64,000 nt of DNA from an uncultured Bacteriovoracaceae bacterium (GTDB lineage Bacteria > Bdellovibrionota > Bacteriovoracia > Bacteriovoracales > Bacteriovoracaceae). Shown one piece after another: positions 16,700 to 25,206 of the stretch. The stretch is from the NCBI GenBank assembly GCA_950054155.1, contig CATLOT010000018.1, positions 17,890-81,889 on the forward strand, in the 5' to 3' direction. A model generated the notes under the pieces. The model was not told the DNA's origin and ran no database searches. It saw nothing but the letters and a program-made list of their open reading frames with translations. Both the position numbers and the translations under genes were made by a program. Every line of letters begins with the position of its first letter. Position 1 is the stretch's first letter.

Positions 16700-17601
16700 T
16701 CCCAAACCCAGTCATCAATGGGCTCTGGTAGGCTTTTGGGGGCCTCATAAGAGCCATCTGGCTTAGGATTGTCGATATTGATTTTTTGAAGCTGAGTGAG
16801 TTCTCCATCGTTGTCCGCTGGAGTCCAGCTATCCTCATCGCTAAGAGACCAATCGTCTGTGGGAAGGGGAAGGTTCGCCTTTCTGTGTTTTTCGATAACT
16901 TGATCGAGAATTGAAAGTGCTTCCTTTTCATTAGGCGCTTCTTTTGGTTTCTGATTGGATAACGAAAAGTAGGTAAGTTTTTGGCTCGGTGACGGAAGAT
17001 TTTCGTGATTGAATTGATAGAAAACTTTGAGTTGGGCAATAACGTGATCAAGAATACTGAAGTGAAACTTCATCATACGCAGGTCAACCTGGGTTGCTCC
17101 CTCTGAGTGAAACAAATAGAGCCATGGTTTAATCAACCTAATTCGGCGATGGATTTTTAGGTTCTGATAGGATTTGTTCTTTTGAGAAATAAGGCGTTGA
17201 TAACTGCTGTACTGAGGATCTTGGATGATGGCGAGGGTATCTGTTCTAAGAGCAGTGAGGAGCCAGCGTGGAAAGGGGGCAAGCTCTTGAGGAGCTGCCT
17301 TGGCCTTAAAGTTAGTTAAAGTAAAACTTTCAGGCACTTTAGTGTTGGGCTTATTCTTTAGGATCCACTTATAGATTGCAGTTTTACTTATGAAGTAGTG
17401 ATCCTTTTTAGGGGTGTCCTTAATAATGCTATCAAGGGTTGAGATTTTTTCTTTTAAAGAAGCCTTCTCTTCCTCGGTCATATATTCCATCTTAAAAGAT
17501 TCAACGAGGGCCTGAACTTCAAAAGAGGTTTCCTTCATTGTCGTCCAATAACTTGCAAAACTTTGACTCGTTAGTAGTAGGCTTAAGAGAAGTGCTTTCA
17601 T
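16696..17601 (-). CDS. secreted protein of unknown function
   Basis: 301 aa with a short signal peptide (MKALLLSLLLTSQSFAS). The mature part is helical and basic in the middle, with an acidic, Pro/Asp-rich tail ending in DDWVWD. No domain is recognised. It is the last gene of the minus-strand unit that starts with the FadF-like oxidoreductase and starts ten bases after the stop of the preceding secreted protein. Confidence 0.65.
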   Translation of the reverse strand: MKALLLSLLLTSQSFASYWTTMKETSFEVQALVESFKMEYMTEEEKASLKEKISTLDSIIKDTPKKDHYFISKTAIYKWILKNKPNTKVPESFTLTNFKAKAAPQELAPFPRWLLTALRTDTLAIIQDPQYSSYQRLISQKNKSYQNLKIHRRIRLIKPWLYLFHSEGATQVDLRMMKFHFSILDHVIAQLKVFYQFNHENLPSPSQKLTYFSLSNQKPKEAPNEKEALSILDQVIEKHRKANLPLPTDDWSLSDEDSWTPADNDGELTQLQKINIDNPKPDGSYEAPKSLPEPIDDWVWD

Positions 17602-17611
17602 ATCGTTTCCG

Positions 17612-18658
17612 TTAGAGTTGAGGTGTCTTAAGAAGTTGATCTGCTTCAGTGAGAATATTCTCTCCTTTTAATAAGAAAAACTTATTTTGATAGGGAAGGA
17701 TAAGCATTTCGTCCATTTTAATGAGGCTTGTGGCAAAATCAATTTGAGAGACGCGAGAGCTCTCTTTGTTATCTTTAAGGGCTACTTTATAGGCATCATA
17801 AGTTAATTTCCCGGCTTCACTTCTGAAGGTTTTTATAAAGAAGAGGTGGTCTTTAAATTCACAGATGAGGGTTCCAATATCATTTTCTTGACTTGAATAG
17901 AGTGACTGAGGAGTAATCTGGTTTTTCTCGATATCGAGAATACGAATCTGACTTCCTTTTTCAAGCGGGTCAAAACCGTAGGTCATGACATAGAGTTTGT
18001 CTTTATAGCAAATTTCAATGTTTTGATTAGGACTCTTTTCTTTGTGGACAAGTTTAACCTCTGAGGCATTTAGCTTATAGCGTAGAAGACCTGGGATACC
18101 GGACTTATTGATGTCAGTGTAATAGAAAGTGTCATCATCAACCATCGTTGCTTGAGGGATAAAATAGGGGTTTCGAATATTAGCCATCTTAATCGTATGT
18201 TTTAGATTACTACTGAGGGTACTTTGAAGTGTGAGGCTATGGTTGAAGGAGTCATAATAGCTTAACCATTTATCCTGAAGGTGTAGGCCAATGGCCTTAC
18301 CTTGGCCAATTTCTTGAATTTCTGCTGTTCCATATTTGATGAGATAAACTTTAGCACTTCCTCTCGCGGCAAAATAACTATGGTACTCCTCATAAGCTTC
18401 GACGAGGATATATTTCTTCTCGTTACTCACAATTAAATTAAAGTGGGTTTTAGGAGCAAGTTTTATAACAGGAGTTACTTTATAGTTAGTAGAAAACTGA
18501 AGAGAGCCGTTACTTCTTTGATAGTAGGTGAATTTACCATCACTACTAATAAAGCGAATGTTTTTGATATCCTGCTTTGTCGTAAGTATGGGAAGTTCCC
18601 TTGAAAAGGAAGAGGGAAGCAGACTAAGAAATACGAGTAAACTAGAGAGATAAACCAT
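17612..18658 (-). CDS. secreted propeller-like protein of unknown function
   Basis: 348 aa. Signal peptide MVYLSSLLVFLSLLPSSFSR. The mature protein is made of repeated short beta-strand blocks with Tyr/Asp-rich turns (for example DDDTFYYTDI and DKLYVMTYGFDPL), as in WD40/TolB-like beta-propellers, though no repeat consensus is clean enough for a family call. It overlaps the end of the preceding gene by 17 bases, so the two are coupled. Envelope or secreted location is inferred from the signal peptide. Confidence 0.65.
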   Translation of the reverse strand: MVYLSSLLVFLSLLPSSFSRELPILTTKQDIKNIRFISSDGKFTYYQRSNGSLQFSTNYKVTPVIKLAPKTHFNLIVSNEKKYILVEAYEEYHSYFAARGSAKVYLIKYGTAEIQEIGQGKAIGLHLQDKWLSYYDSFNHSLTLQSTLSSNLKHTIKMANIRNPYFIPQATMVDDDTFYYTDINKSGIPGLLRYKLNASEVKLVHKEKSPNQNIEICYKDKLYVMTYGFDPLEKGSQIRILDIEKNQITPQSLYSSQENDIGTLICEFKDHLFFIKTFRSEAGKLTYDAYKVALKDNKESSRVSQIDFATSLIKMDEMLILPYQNKFFLLKGENILTEADQLLKTPQL

Positions 18659-20606
18659 AGAGATTCCATTGGTTTAAGGGGTGATGGTTTTGGTATTTCA
18701 TTACGCCTGTAAAGATCCAGTTCCATGGAATAAGGCGCGGGCTGTGAATGTCGTCATAAGCGGTTCTTGTGACAAGTACCTTGTTCTCATTCACAGTAAC
18801 AATACCATCAAGAATAAAGGGGATCGGTGTACAAAAATTAAAACTCTTTCTCTTGAAGAACTGCGGAAGGATATCCTCAGCACAGCCAACACCATGGATA
18901 ATACCGTTGGGCTTTTGTCGGAGGTATACTTCAAGGTTAGTTAAATTTCGCAGTTGGCGTGGCTTAAGCTTGTAGACCTCTTCAAGGAGCTTGACGGCAC
19001 TTTTGTTTTGGTCCATCCAATTATTGGGAAAATAATCGAATGATGTTTTCCCTGTATATTTTAATCCTTTAACCTTTTCTTCATTAACGATGATCTGCCT
19101 GGGACAAAAAGCATCGGAACAGTTTTTCTCATCAAAGACAACAAAGCAGCCATTTTTAAATTCAAGAAGAGCGGGGTTATATTGAAGGGAGCTAATCACC
19201 TGACAGGACTGATTACTCCTGATTTGATTGGTGCGTCTTAGGATTTGAGTGACAATTCTATCCTCTGAGGAGGGGATTGATGAAAGTGAGCCAGGGATAT
19301 AGTCGAGACAAATCTCTTTTCCTTCAATTTTATCATCATAGCAAATCTTAAGTGGCCATGTTTTAACATTCTTTGATTTGTCTCTTAAAACCTTGAGAGT
19401 GTAATTGACTTCAGCTTTGCAGGTAGAAGGCTTACTGACATACTCCTTCGGAAAAAAGTGGGTGATAATCCGATGAATATTAGTCACACTTCCATTATCA
19501 ATCTGCCCAGGGCAATCGTAGTAGTCAGTATAAAGTCTAGTTTCATTTATCGCCTTGCCAATGAGAGAGCAATTTGGCCTTGGAAAAAGACTGGAGTAGC
19601 CTTGTGTGGATCGCGTTGTACAGAGCATGGGATCATCTTGAAGTCTTTTCGCACATGCCATTCTATTGGTGCGAGTAAGTTCTTTGGTTGTATCTTTTTT
19701 GAGGAGCACACGACATTTATGATCGAGATAGAAGTTTTCGATTTCACCATTAATTATTCGAGACCACGCATTACTTGTTAAGTAAGGAGAGCAAAAGTTT
19801 TCAATGTTTTCTACACCAGCACATAGATTAGCGAGATAGTTTCTTTGGAAGAAGGGAAGGTCCTCCTCAAGTTGTTTAGCAACAGAGATGTTCTTATTGA
19901 GTGATCTTGTTAAAGCAAGACTGCGGTCTTTTTTGAGGGCTTTAATCTTCTCACTTCTCTTCCCCTTTTGAATTTGATCGGGAATTGCACATAGATAGGG
20001 GAGGTAGTCATTTGTTTTCCAGTCGTTAAAAATAGCACGACATTGGTCTACCGTTTTAGGGACATTAAATTGAAGATTGGAGACTGTTTTCTTTAATGTA
20101 CCAAGGGTAAAGATTTGTGAAATTTGTCCAAGGGTTTGGCATTTGGTTTTATAAGCTTCTTTTAAAAAGGCTTTTGTCTCAATGAGGAATTTTCTCTGTC
20201 CATCTCTCATGAGGAGGTAGTCTGGCTCACCAAGCGAGGTGCGAAAGAGCTTATTTTCTAAAAGAGCATAGAAGTTACAGGGATTGTAGGAAATCATGTC
20301 TAAGTAACGTTGCTGACTGTGAAGAAAAAGGCTTTTTAAGAAGAGAGAATCAAATTGAGCTCTTTTTACAAGCTCTACATTAGGCGCGGCTTCAATTTGA
20401 TTTGAGGCTCTTAAGTTTCGATATTCTGTAGTGAGGAGATCTTTAGTTTGGGTGGCAACTTGTTTAAGGCTTCCAATAACACCAGGGGGGAGACCTTCTA
20501 CTTTTTGGGGAGTTTGTGAAAATGCTCCTCCTTCAAAAAGAAGGAAGAGCATCAAAGTTAAAATTTTATTCCTCAACCGATTGGGCGAGGATTGAAGCGA
20601 TGTCAT
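18642..20606 (-). CDS. large cysteine-rich secreted protein of unknown function
   Basis: 654 aa from the ATG at 20606, which lies inside the end of the FadF-like gene (41-base overlap); a TTG at 20576 or ATG at 20552 would still leave a signal peptide. The hydrophobic segment ILTLMLFLLFEGGAFS is followed by Gln. The mature protein has more than 15 cysteines, suggesting disulfides outside the cytoplasm. A conserved-looking block near the C-terminus contains IHGVGCAEDILP and CTPIPFILDG. No family is recognised. It is followed by two further secreted proteins in the same operon. Confidence 0.65.
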   Translation of the reverse strand: MTSLQSSPNRLRNKILTLMLFLLFEGGAFSQTPQKVEGLPPGVIGSLKQVATQTKDLLTTEYRNLRASNQIEAAPNVELVKRAQFDSLFLKSLFLHSQQRYLDMISYNPCNFYALLENKLFRTSLGEPDYLLMRDGQRKFLIETKAFLKEAYKTKCQTLGQISQIFTLGTLKKTVSNLQFNVPKTVDQCRAIFNDWKTNDYLPYLCAIPDQIQKGKRSEKIKALKKDRSLALTRSLNKNISVAKQLEEDLPFFQRNYLANLCAGVENIENFCSPYLTSNAWSRIINGEIENFYLDHKCRVLLKKDTTKELTRTNRMACAKRLQDDPMLCTTRSTQGYSSLFPRPNCSLIGKAINETRLYTDYYDCPGQIDNGSVTNIHRIITHFFPKEYVSKPSTCKAEVNYTLKVLRDKSKNVKTWPLKICYDDKIEGKEICLDYIPGSLSSIPSSEDRIVTQILRRTNQIRSNQSCQVISSLQYNPALLEFKNGCFVVFDEKNCSDAFCPRQIIVNEEKVKGLKYTGKTSFDYFPNNWMDQNKSAVKLLEEVYKLKPRQLRNLTNLEVYLRQKPNGIIHGVGCAEDILPQFFKRKSFNFCTPIPFILDGIVTVNENKVLVTRTAYDDIHSPRLIPWNWIFTGVMKYQNHHPLNQWNLYGLSL

Positions 20607-22575
20607 CAATTTCAATTTCCTCAGTTTCAGCAACCTGAGCCTTAGAGCTATTAAAATTGATGAGGCAATATGAACAACTTGTAGCGAGTTTTGGTGCTTT
20701 CGTGTCACCAATATCCTCGAGCCTTTTTGTGGCCAAGTGAACACCTTCATCAATTTCATACCACATGTTACCACCACCCATGCCACAGCATAGGGCTTTG
20801 TCTTTATTATCTTCCATTTCTTTGATTTTCACACCAGGAATTGAGTTGAGAATATCTCTAGGTGCATCATACTCACCATGATGGCGTCCAAGATAGCAAG
20901 GATCGTGATAGGTAAGTTCTTGCTCGACTGTTTTAGTCGGCTTAATTTTGCCTGAGCGGATAAGCTCTGCCAGAAGTTCAGTATGGTGAACAGTCTCAAA
21001 GTCTCCATCATCAAACTTGGCATATTCCTTACCGATCGTATGCAGACAGTGTGGACAGTGAGTAACAACTTTGTCGAATTTGTATTGGTTCATATTGGCG
21101 ATATTTTCAATAGCGATTTCATAGAAAGTGTATTCATCACCAAAGCGACGGATGGGGTCACCATTACATTTTTCAGTTTTCCCCATAACCGCAAAGTTAA
21201 CCCCAGCTTTCTTAAGAAGCATTACTGTGTCCTTAACGACCTTTTGGTTTGCGGCATCATAAGAGCCTGCACAGCCAACATAGTAGAGGTAGTCGACATG
21301 CTTCTCTGGCTCAATAACGGGAACATCAAGTCCATCAGCCCACTTAAAGCGATCATCTTGAGCAATCCCCCATGGGTTGCCATTCACGCGAACCTTGTTG
21401 GCCGCATCGGCTGCAGCTGGAGGAATTTCTCCAAGAGTAAGAGTTTTGTATCTCTTCGCTTCCATGATGAGATTTACGTGCTCAATGTTAGCCGGGCACT
21501 CTTCCATACAGGCGCCACAGGTTGTACAGCTATCAAGTTCAGTTGCTTGATAAATTGGATTTTCCCAAAGGTCGATGTCTGGTGTTGATTCATTAATTGT
21601 TCCAACAGTTAAGTCACGAGCTTTAGTAATAATTTTCTTTGGGTCTAGAGGTTTTCCGGCCTTATTCGCTGGGCAGACTTGAGTACAGCGACCACACTCA
21701 ACACAAGTGAGAAGGTCCCACTTGTTCTTCATTGTCATTTCAGAGAACTTGCCAAGACCAAAGGTCTCCGCCGTTTCATCTTCAAAGTCCATTGGTTCTA
21801 ATACAGCACCCCTTCTCTTTGGAGTAATGAGGGCTGCTACTGGAAGAAGCATAATGTGGGAGAACTTAGTCCATCCAATCGCTGCTAAGAACACCATAGT
21901 GTTAACCATATGGAAGAACCAAAGGCCACGGTAGGTAAGAGCAAGCGAAGAGTCACTCATGCCAAAGTTTCCAAATGTTTTTGCAAGAAACCAACCAACG
22001 GGAGCCCAGGTTGCTTCACCAATGGGCATACCCGTTCCGAGAATTCTAAAGCCTTCAATGAAGTAGCCAACGACTACGAGAAGAACAATAACAACGTACA
22101 TGAACATTTCTTGCTTGGGTTTCGTCGCTTCAAGGTAATCTGGTTTTTTAATATAACGTCTGTGATAGGCAAGAGCGATACCAACAAGAATGGCAATACC
22201 AGCAATATCTGCAAGGAAAGAGATGACGATATAGGTGGTGCCTTGAAAGACCTTAAATGGTGTATCGTAATGAATGGCTACGAGATCGGTAGCAATCCAA
22301 AGAATGACAAAACCATAGAAGATAAGAGAGTGAAAAATACCAACATCTTTGTGACGAGTGACTTTACCCGTAAAGAAGACTGTCTCAAAGAAGGCTTTCC
22401 AATTGAGCTCTTTCGGTAAAAGCCCTTGGTAGCCCTTTCCTTGAGTGACAAATTTGTACTTATCGACAAACCCTTTGATCATTGCGGCGGTGGCAAGAAC
22501 AAGTAGTCCGTACATGAGGTACTTAAATGACGGCGGAATATTCCACATGACTTCACGCGTGGCGTTGGCATTCAT
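20566..22575 (-). CDS. FadF-like membrane Fe-S oxidoreductase (NarI-like + 4Fe-4S + CCG domains)
   Basis: 669 aa. Residues 15-250 hold about five membrane segments of the nitrate-reductase-gamma type, then two 4Fe-4S motifs (C291/C294/C297/C301, and CTTCGACMEECP near 348), then two CCG domains (YYVGCAGSYDAAN; HDPCYLGRHHGEY...ALCCGMGGGNMW; SCSYC). This is the architecture of heterodisulfide-reductase-related proteins and FadF, which pass electrons from acyl-CoA dehydrogenases through ETF to membrane quinone. AAGGAG lies seven bases before the ATG. Bacteria degrading lipid or amino-acid carbon use it; the electron donor is not encoded here. Confidence 0.88.
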   Translation of the reverse strand: MNANATREVMWNIPPSFKYLMYGLLVLATAAMIKGFVDKYKFVTQGKGYQGLLPKELNWKAFFETVFFTGKVTRHKDVGIFHSLIFYGFVILWIATDLVAIHYDTPFKVFQGTTYIVISFLADIAGIAILVGIALAYHRRYIKKPDYLEATKPKQEMFMYVVIVLLVVVGYFIEGFRILGTGMPIGEATWAPVGWFLAKTFGNFGMSDSSLALTYRGLWFFHMVNTMVFLAAIGWTKFSHIMLLPVAALITPKRRGAVLEPMDFEDETAETFGLGKFSEMTMKNKWDLLTCVECGRCTQVCPANKAGKPLDPKKIITKARDLTVGTINESTPDIDLWENPIYQATELDSCTTCGACMEECPANIEHVNLIMEAKRYKTLTLGEIPPAAADAANKVRVNGNPWGIAQDDRFKWADGLDVPVIEPEKHVDYLYYVGCAGSYDAANQKVVKDTVMLLKKAGVNFAVMGKTEKCNGDPIRRFGDEYTFYEIAIENIANMNQYKFDKVVTHCPHCLHTIGKEYAKFDDGDFETVHHTELLAELIRSGKIKPTKTVEQELTYHDPCYLGRHHGEYDAPRDILNSIPGVKIKEMEDNKDKALCCGMGGGNMWYEIDEGVHLATKRLEDIGDTKAPKLATSCSYCLINFNSSKAQVAETEEIEIDDIASILAQSVEE

Positions 22576-22608
22576 TGACAGTCTCCTTGGCGACTCAATT
22601 TAAAAATT

Positions 22609-22617
22609 TGCTATAAT
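22609..22617 (+). promoter_or_regulatory. extended -10 promoter (TGCTATAAT), upstream
   Basis: A perfect TATAAT preceded by TGC. TTGGCG lies 19 bases upstream as a weak -35. It points towards the membrane protein gene at 22724. Confidence 0.5.
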
Positions 22618-22676
22618 GATGATCCGCTTAATAGGATAGATGATAAGTGGGGATTATTAAACGAGAAATTTATCCC

Positions 22677-22682
22677 TATAAT
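22677..22682 (+). promoter_or_regulatory. second -10 (TATAAT) before the membrane protein gene
   Basis: A perfect TATAAT 41 bases before the ATG at 22724. The -35 region is poor (TTATTA). Confidence 0.4.
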
Positions 22683-22723
22683 AGTTTTGTTGAGAGGAAA
22701 GAGGCTTGTTAAAGGAAATTCTA

Positions 22724-23287
22724 ATGTGGTCATTCCCTATAGTGTCATTTGTTTTAGGAATTCTTTTTTGGAAAGGTGAATTCACCAAGAAAGAAATCTT
22801 GATTCTTTCAGTTGGGCTTTGTTTGCAAGCGTTATCCTATCGAATTGGTCCTACAGGACCATTTTTAAACAGTGCTCCATGGCTTTCTCTAGGAAAAGGT
22901 CTCTTGTTGGGAGTACTGTGGGCGAACTTTGGCGTAAACGTCAAAAAAATTCCTGCAAAGCAGAGAGAATCCATAAAATATAAAATGATTTTCTTTTCTG
23001 GCCTCCTCTTTATGACTTTAACAAATCAATTCGGAGTAAAGCTGTCGGATGGAGTTCTGACCTGTTTATTTATTCTCTTGCCTGCTGTTTTTTGGACAGT
23101 AAGAGTGGAGAGAGAATTAAAGGTGACTTTCACTCTATTCGCTATCGCGATTCTGTCTTTTGTTAGTTTTGTTGTGCAATGGACGGGTTTAATTCACGAT
23201 TGGTACCACGGTAACCCACTTTTATGGATGCTTGCCTTTGGCTCAAGCTTTTTCTTATCGTTTAGAATGAAGGACTCAATACAATGA
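22724..23287 (+). CDS. multi-pass membrane protein of unknown function
   Basis: 187 aa from the ATG at 22724, which has AAAGGA seven bases upstream. A TTG at 22706, with AGAGGA upstream, is an alternative adding six residues. About six membrane segments and very short loops; no family recognised. Its stop overlaps the start of the lipoprotein gene (ATGA), so the two are translated together. Confidence 0.7.
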   Translation: MWSFPIVSFVLGILFWKGEFTKKEILILSVGLCLQALSYRIGPTGPFLNSAPWLSLGKGLLLGVLWANFGVNVKKIPAKQRESIKYKMIFFSGLLFMTLTNQFGVKLSDGVLTCLFILLPAVFWTVRVERELKVTFTLFAIAILSFVSFVVQWTGLIHDWYHGNPLLWMLAFGSSFFLSFRMKDSIQ

Positions 23288-24282
23288 AATATCTTCTCAT
23301 AATCCTTTGTTTCTTTCTTATTGGTTGTTCTGGAAGGCCTACAATTGGCATGAAAGACCAAGTGTTTGGTGAGAAGGCAAAGCATATTGTCTGGATCCAA
23401 ATCCCAGGACTTTCCCTAGAGCATCTCGCTTTTTTGAAAATGGACCTTCAGTCTGCAAATGAGAAAGTTTCCTTTGAAAGAATGAATTGTGTTGGGGGAA
23501 GTTGGAGCTTTAATCTAAAGGAATTAAGACCAGACTTTTCAAGTGGTTTTAATTCTCAGATTCTTGGCTCTAAGAATGTAAAGGGAACTTGTGAAGATTT
23601 AGACCGTAATTCTGTCTGGTCCTATTATGAGAGAGCGGGCTATTCTTCAGCTATTTATGAAGCACCAGCAAGAGGTTTAAAGTCATTTACTGAACTTAAA
23701 TCATGTTCAACTAATTTTAATCCTATGAAAAATAGTGTAGTTTGGATTCAAGATAAATTACCCAATGAGAATTATCAAACCTTTCATTTTCAAGAGAATC
23801 CTAATCAGAACAAGGTTGGAGTTTATTACGATAAAAGCTGCTCCAAGAAAGGGTGTTACTCAAAGCTTAGGGATAATGTCGTGAATTTATGGAAGTCTTT
23901 TTCACAAGAGCTTCCAAAGACTTTCCTCATGGTCAGAGATGCTTCCTTTATAAAGGCGATAAGAAATAAAAAATACCTTGAAGCAAAAGAGACTCTTGTT
24001 GAGCTCAATCAGGTTGTTGACTTCTTCCTTGCTCAATCGGATGTCTCGCTTGTTATCACCTCAAGTGAGGCGATGGGAATTGAGTTCCCAAAGGCGGGAC
24101 GCTCTTGGGAAATGGTTGAAAAGAGAGGGCTCAATGTGAATTACAAGAGAAGCCAGCTCCTTGCCCCTGTTTTTGCCCATGGCCCTGGTGCTGAAAACTT
24201 TTGTGGAGTTTATGAGGAGTCAGAAATATTTAAAAGATTCCTTTGGAACCCTGAAAAAAATATTCTCGATCTAGTTTTTTAG
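23284..24282 (+). CDS. lipoprotein, possibly alkaline-phosphatase-like fold
   Basis: 332 aa with a lipoprotein signal (LLIILCFFLIGC, lipidated Cys15). Segments HIVWIQIPGLSLEHL, YYERAGYSSAIYEAP and VSLVITSSEAMG follow the order of strands seen in sulfatase/alkaline-phosphatase-superfamily proteins, but metal ligands are not evident. A catalytic role is therefore not supported. Several cysteines suggest disulfides in the periplasm. It is coupled to the membrane protein upstream and overlaps the convergent hslO by 12 bases. Confidence 0.6.
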   Translation: MKYLLIILCFFLIGCSGRPTIGMKDQVFGEKAKHIVWIQIPGLSLEHLAFLKMDLQSANEKVSFERMNCVGGSWSFNLKELRPDFSSGFNSQILGSKNVKGTCEDLDRNSVWSYYERAGYSSAIYEAPARGLKSFTELKSCSTNFNPMKNSVVWIQDKLPNENYQTFHFQENPNQNKVGVYYDKSCSKKGCYSKLRDNVVNLWKSFSQELPKTFLMVRDASFIKAIRNKKYLEAKETLVELNQVVDFFLAQSDVSLVITSSEAMGIEFPKAGRSWEMVEKRGLNVNYKRSQLLAPVFAHGPGAENFCGVYEESEIFKRFLWNPEKNILDLVF

Positions 24283-25110
24283 AAACTGTGACTTTGGAAT
24301 CTGGTAGTACGTTTTACAATAGTCGCAACGTGTTTCAATACTTTCCTTACCTTCATAAATATCATCAATATGAGAAGTATTGAGAAGGCTTTGGACACCA
24401 CTGACCATGCGCTCATAACTACAATTGCATTTAAAGTCTAAATCCTTACCATTGAGAAAGGTCAGTCCCTGCTCCGTTAGAAAAGTCTTCACTTGCTCTT
24501 CTTCATTAAAGCCTTGCTTAAAGAGTTGGTCGAGTTTGGGAGTAATAGTGGCTTTAAAATTTTCAATGTCAGGTTCTTCCTGAGTCGACTCTTCTTTGTC
24601 CCAGTTCTTTCTCGGTAGCTTCATCAGGAAAGCAGCCTGGTCGGCATCTTCACTGAGAATAATAGTCCCTTCGATTTGATAAGATGTTCTGAGTACCTCA
24701 TTAACAATTTCGTGGAAGTTAAGTCCATTGATACCAATAATTGAGGTGTAAGGAGAAGTTTGGCCCTGTCTGATTTTTGAGAGTCTCGCTTCACCTTTTA
24801 GTGTCGTTGGGAACTCATTAAGAGTTTCTGGCAAAAGAAGAGTTCTAAAAAAGCCAGCCTCTGACATTTCAATTTTTAAGAGAAAATAAGGGTCAGTGTT
24901 ATCGATATAGAGCCCTAGGTTTTCGCCATATTTAAGGAGAGTAATAAGAGGAATAAAGCTAAGAACCGAATCTCTAAAGTAAGCGAATCCGTTTCCCTTG
25001 AGGTTATGAATCATCGCAAGATCTTCAACAAGCTTTTGACCTTCAACAAAGTGCAGAGTGAATTCATTATTCTTATCGATAAAACTAAGTAAGCGACTCT
25101 TATTTAACAC
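24271..25110 (-). CDS. hslO: Hsp33 redox-regulated chaperone
   Basis: 279 aa. The C-terminal zinc/redox switch is intact: FKCNCSYER (CxC) and RCDYCKTYY (CxxC), about 35 residues apart. The N-terminal domain has the Hsp33 pattern with NGLNFHEIVNEVLRTSYQ. Oxidation forms disulfides at this switch and activates the chaperone against oxidative unfolding. The start is GTG with AGAGGT upstream. It may matter for a bacterium exposed to host or prey oxidative stress; that is inference. Confidence 0.9.
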   Translation of the reverse strand: MLNKSRLLSFIDKNNEFTLHFVEGQKLVEDLAMIHNLKGNGFAYFRDSVLSFIPLITLLKYGENLGLYIDNTDPYFLLKIEMSEAGFFRTLLLPETLNEFPTTLKGEARLSKIRQGQTSPYTSIIGINGLNFHEIVNEVLRTSYQIEGTIILSEDADQAAFLMKLPRKNWDKEESTQEEPDIENFKATITPKLDQLFKQGFNEEEQVKTFLTEQGLTFLNGKDLDFKCNCSYERMVSGVQSLLNTSHIDDIYEGKESIETRCDYCKTYYQIPKSQFLKN

Positions 25111-25206
25111 ATTGACCTCTATTCTTAATGCCTAGCACCCTTTTTACACTCGATGCGGTGGCAACTTCAAGCATTAATGATAAAAAGGTGAAGAGGAGTC
25201 TATCTT

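Noticed and set aside
20983..22419. Long open frames on the plus strand opposite the FadF-like gene (201 and 169 codons)
   Set aside because: They lie wholly inside a gene with clear Fe-S and membrane motifs, have no ribosome sites, and their translations have no recognisable domain; they are antisense shadows.
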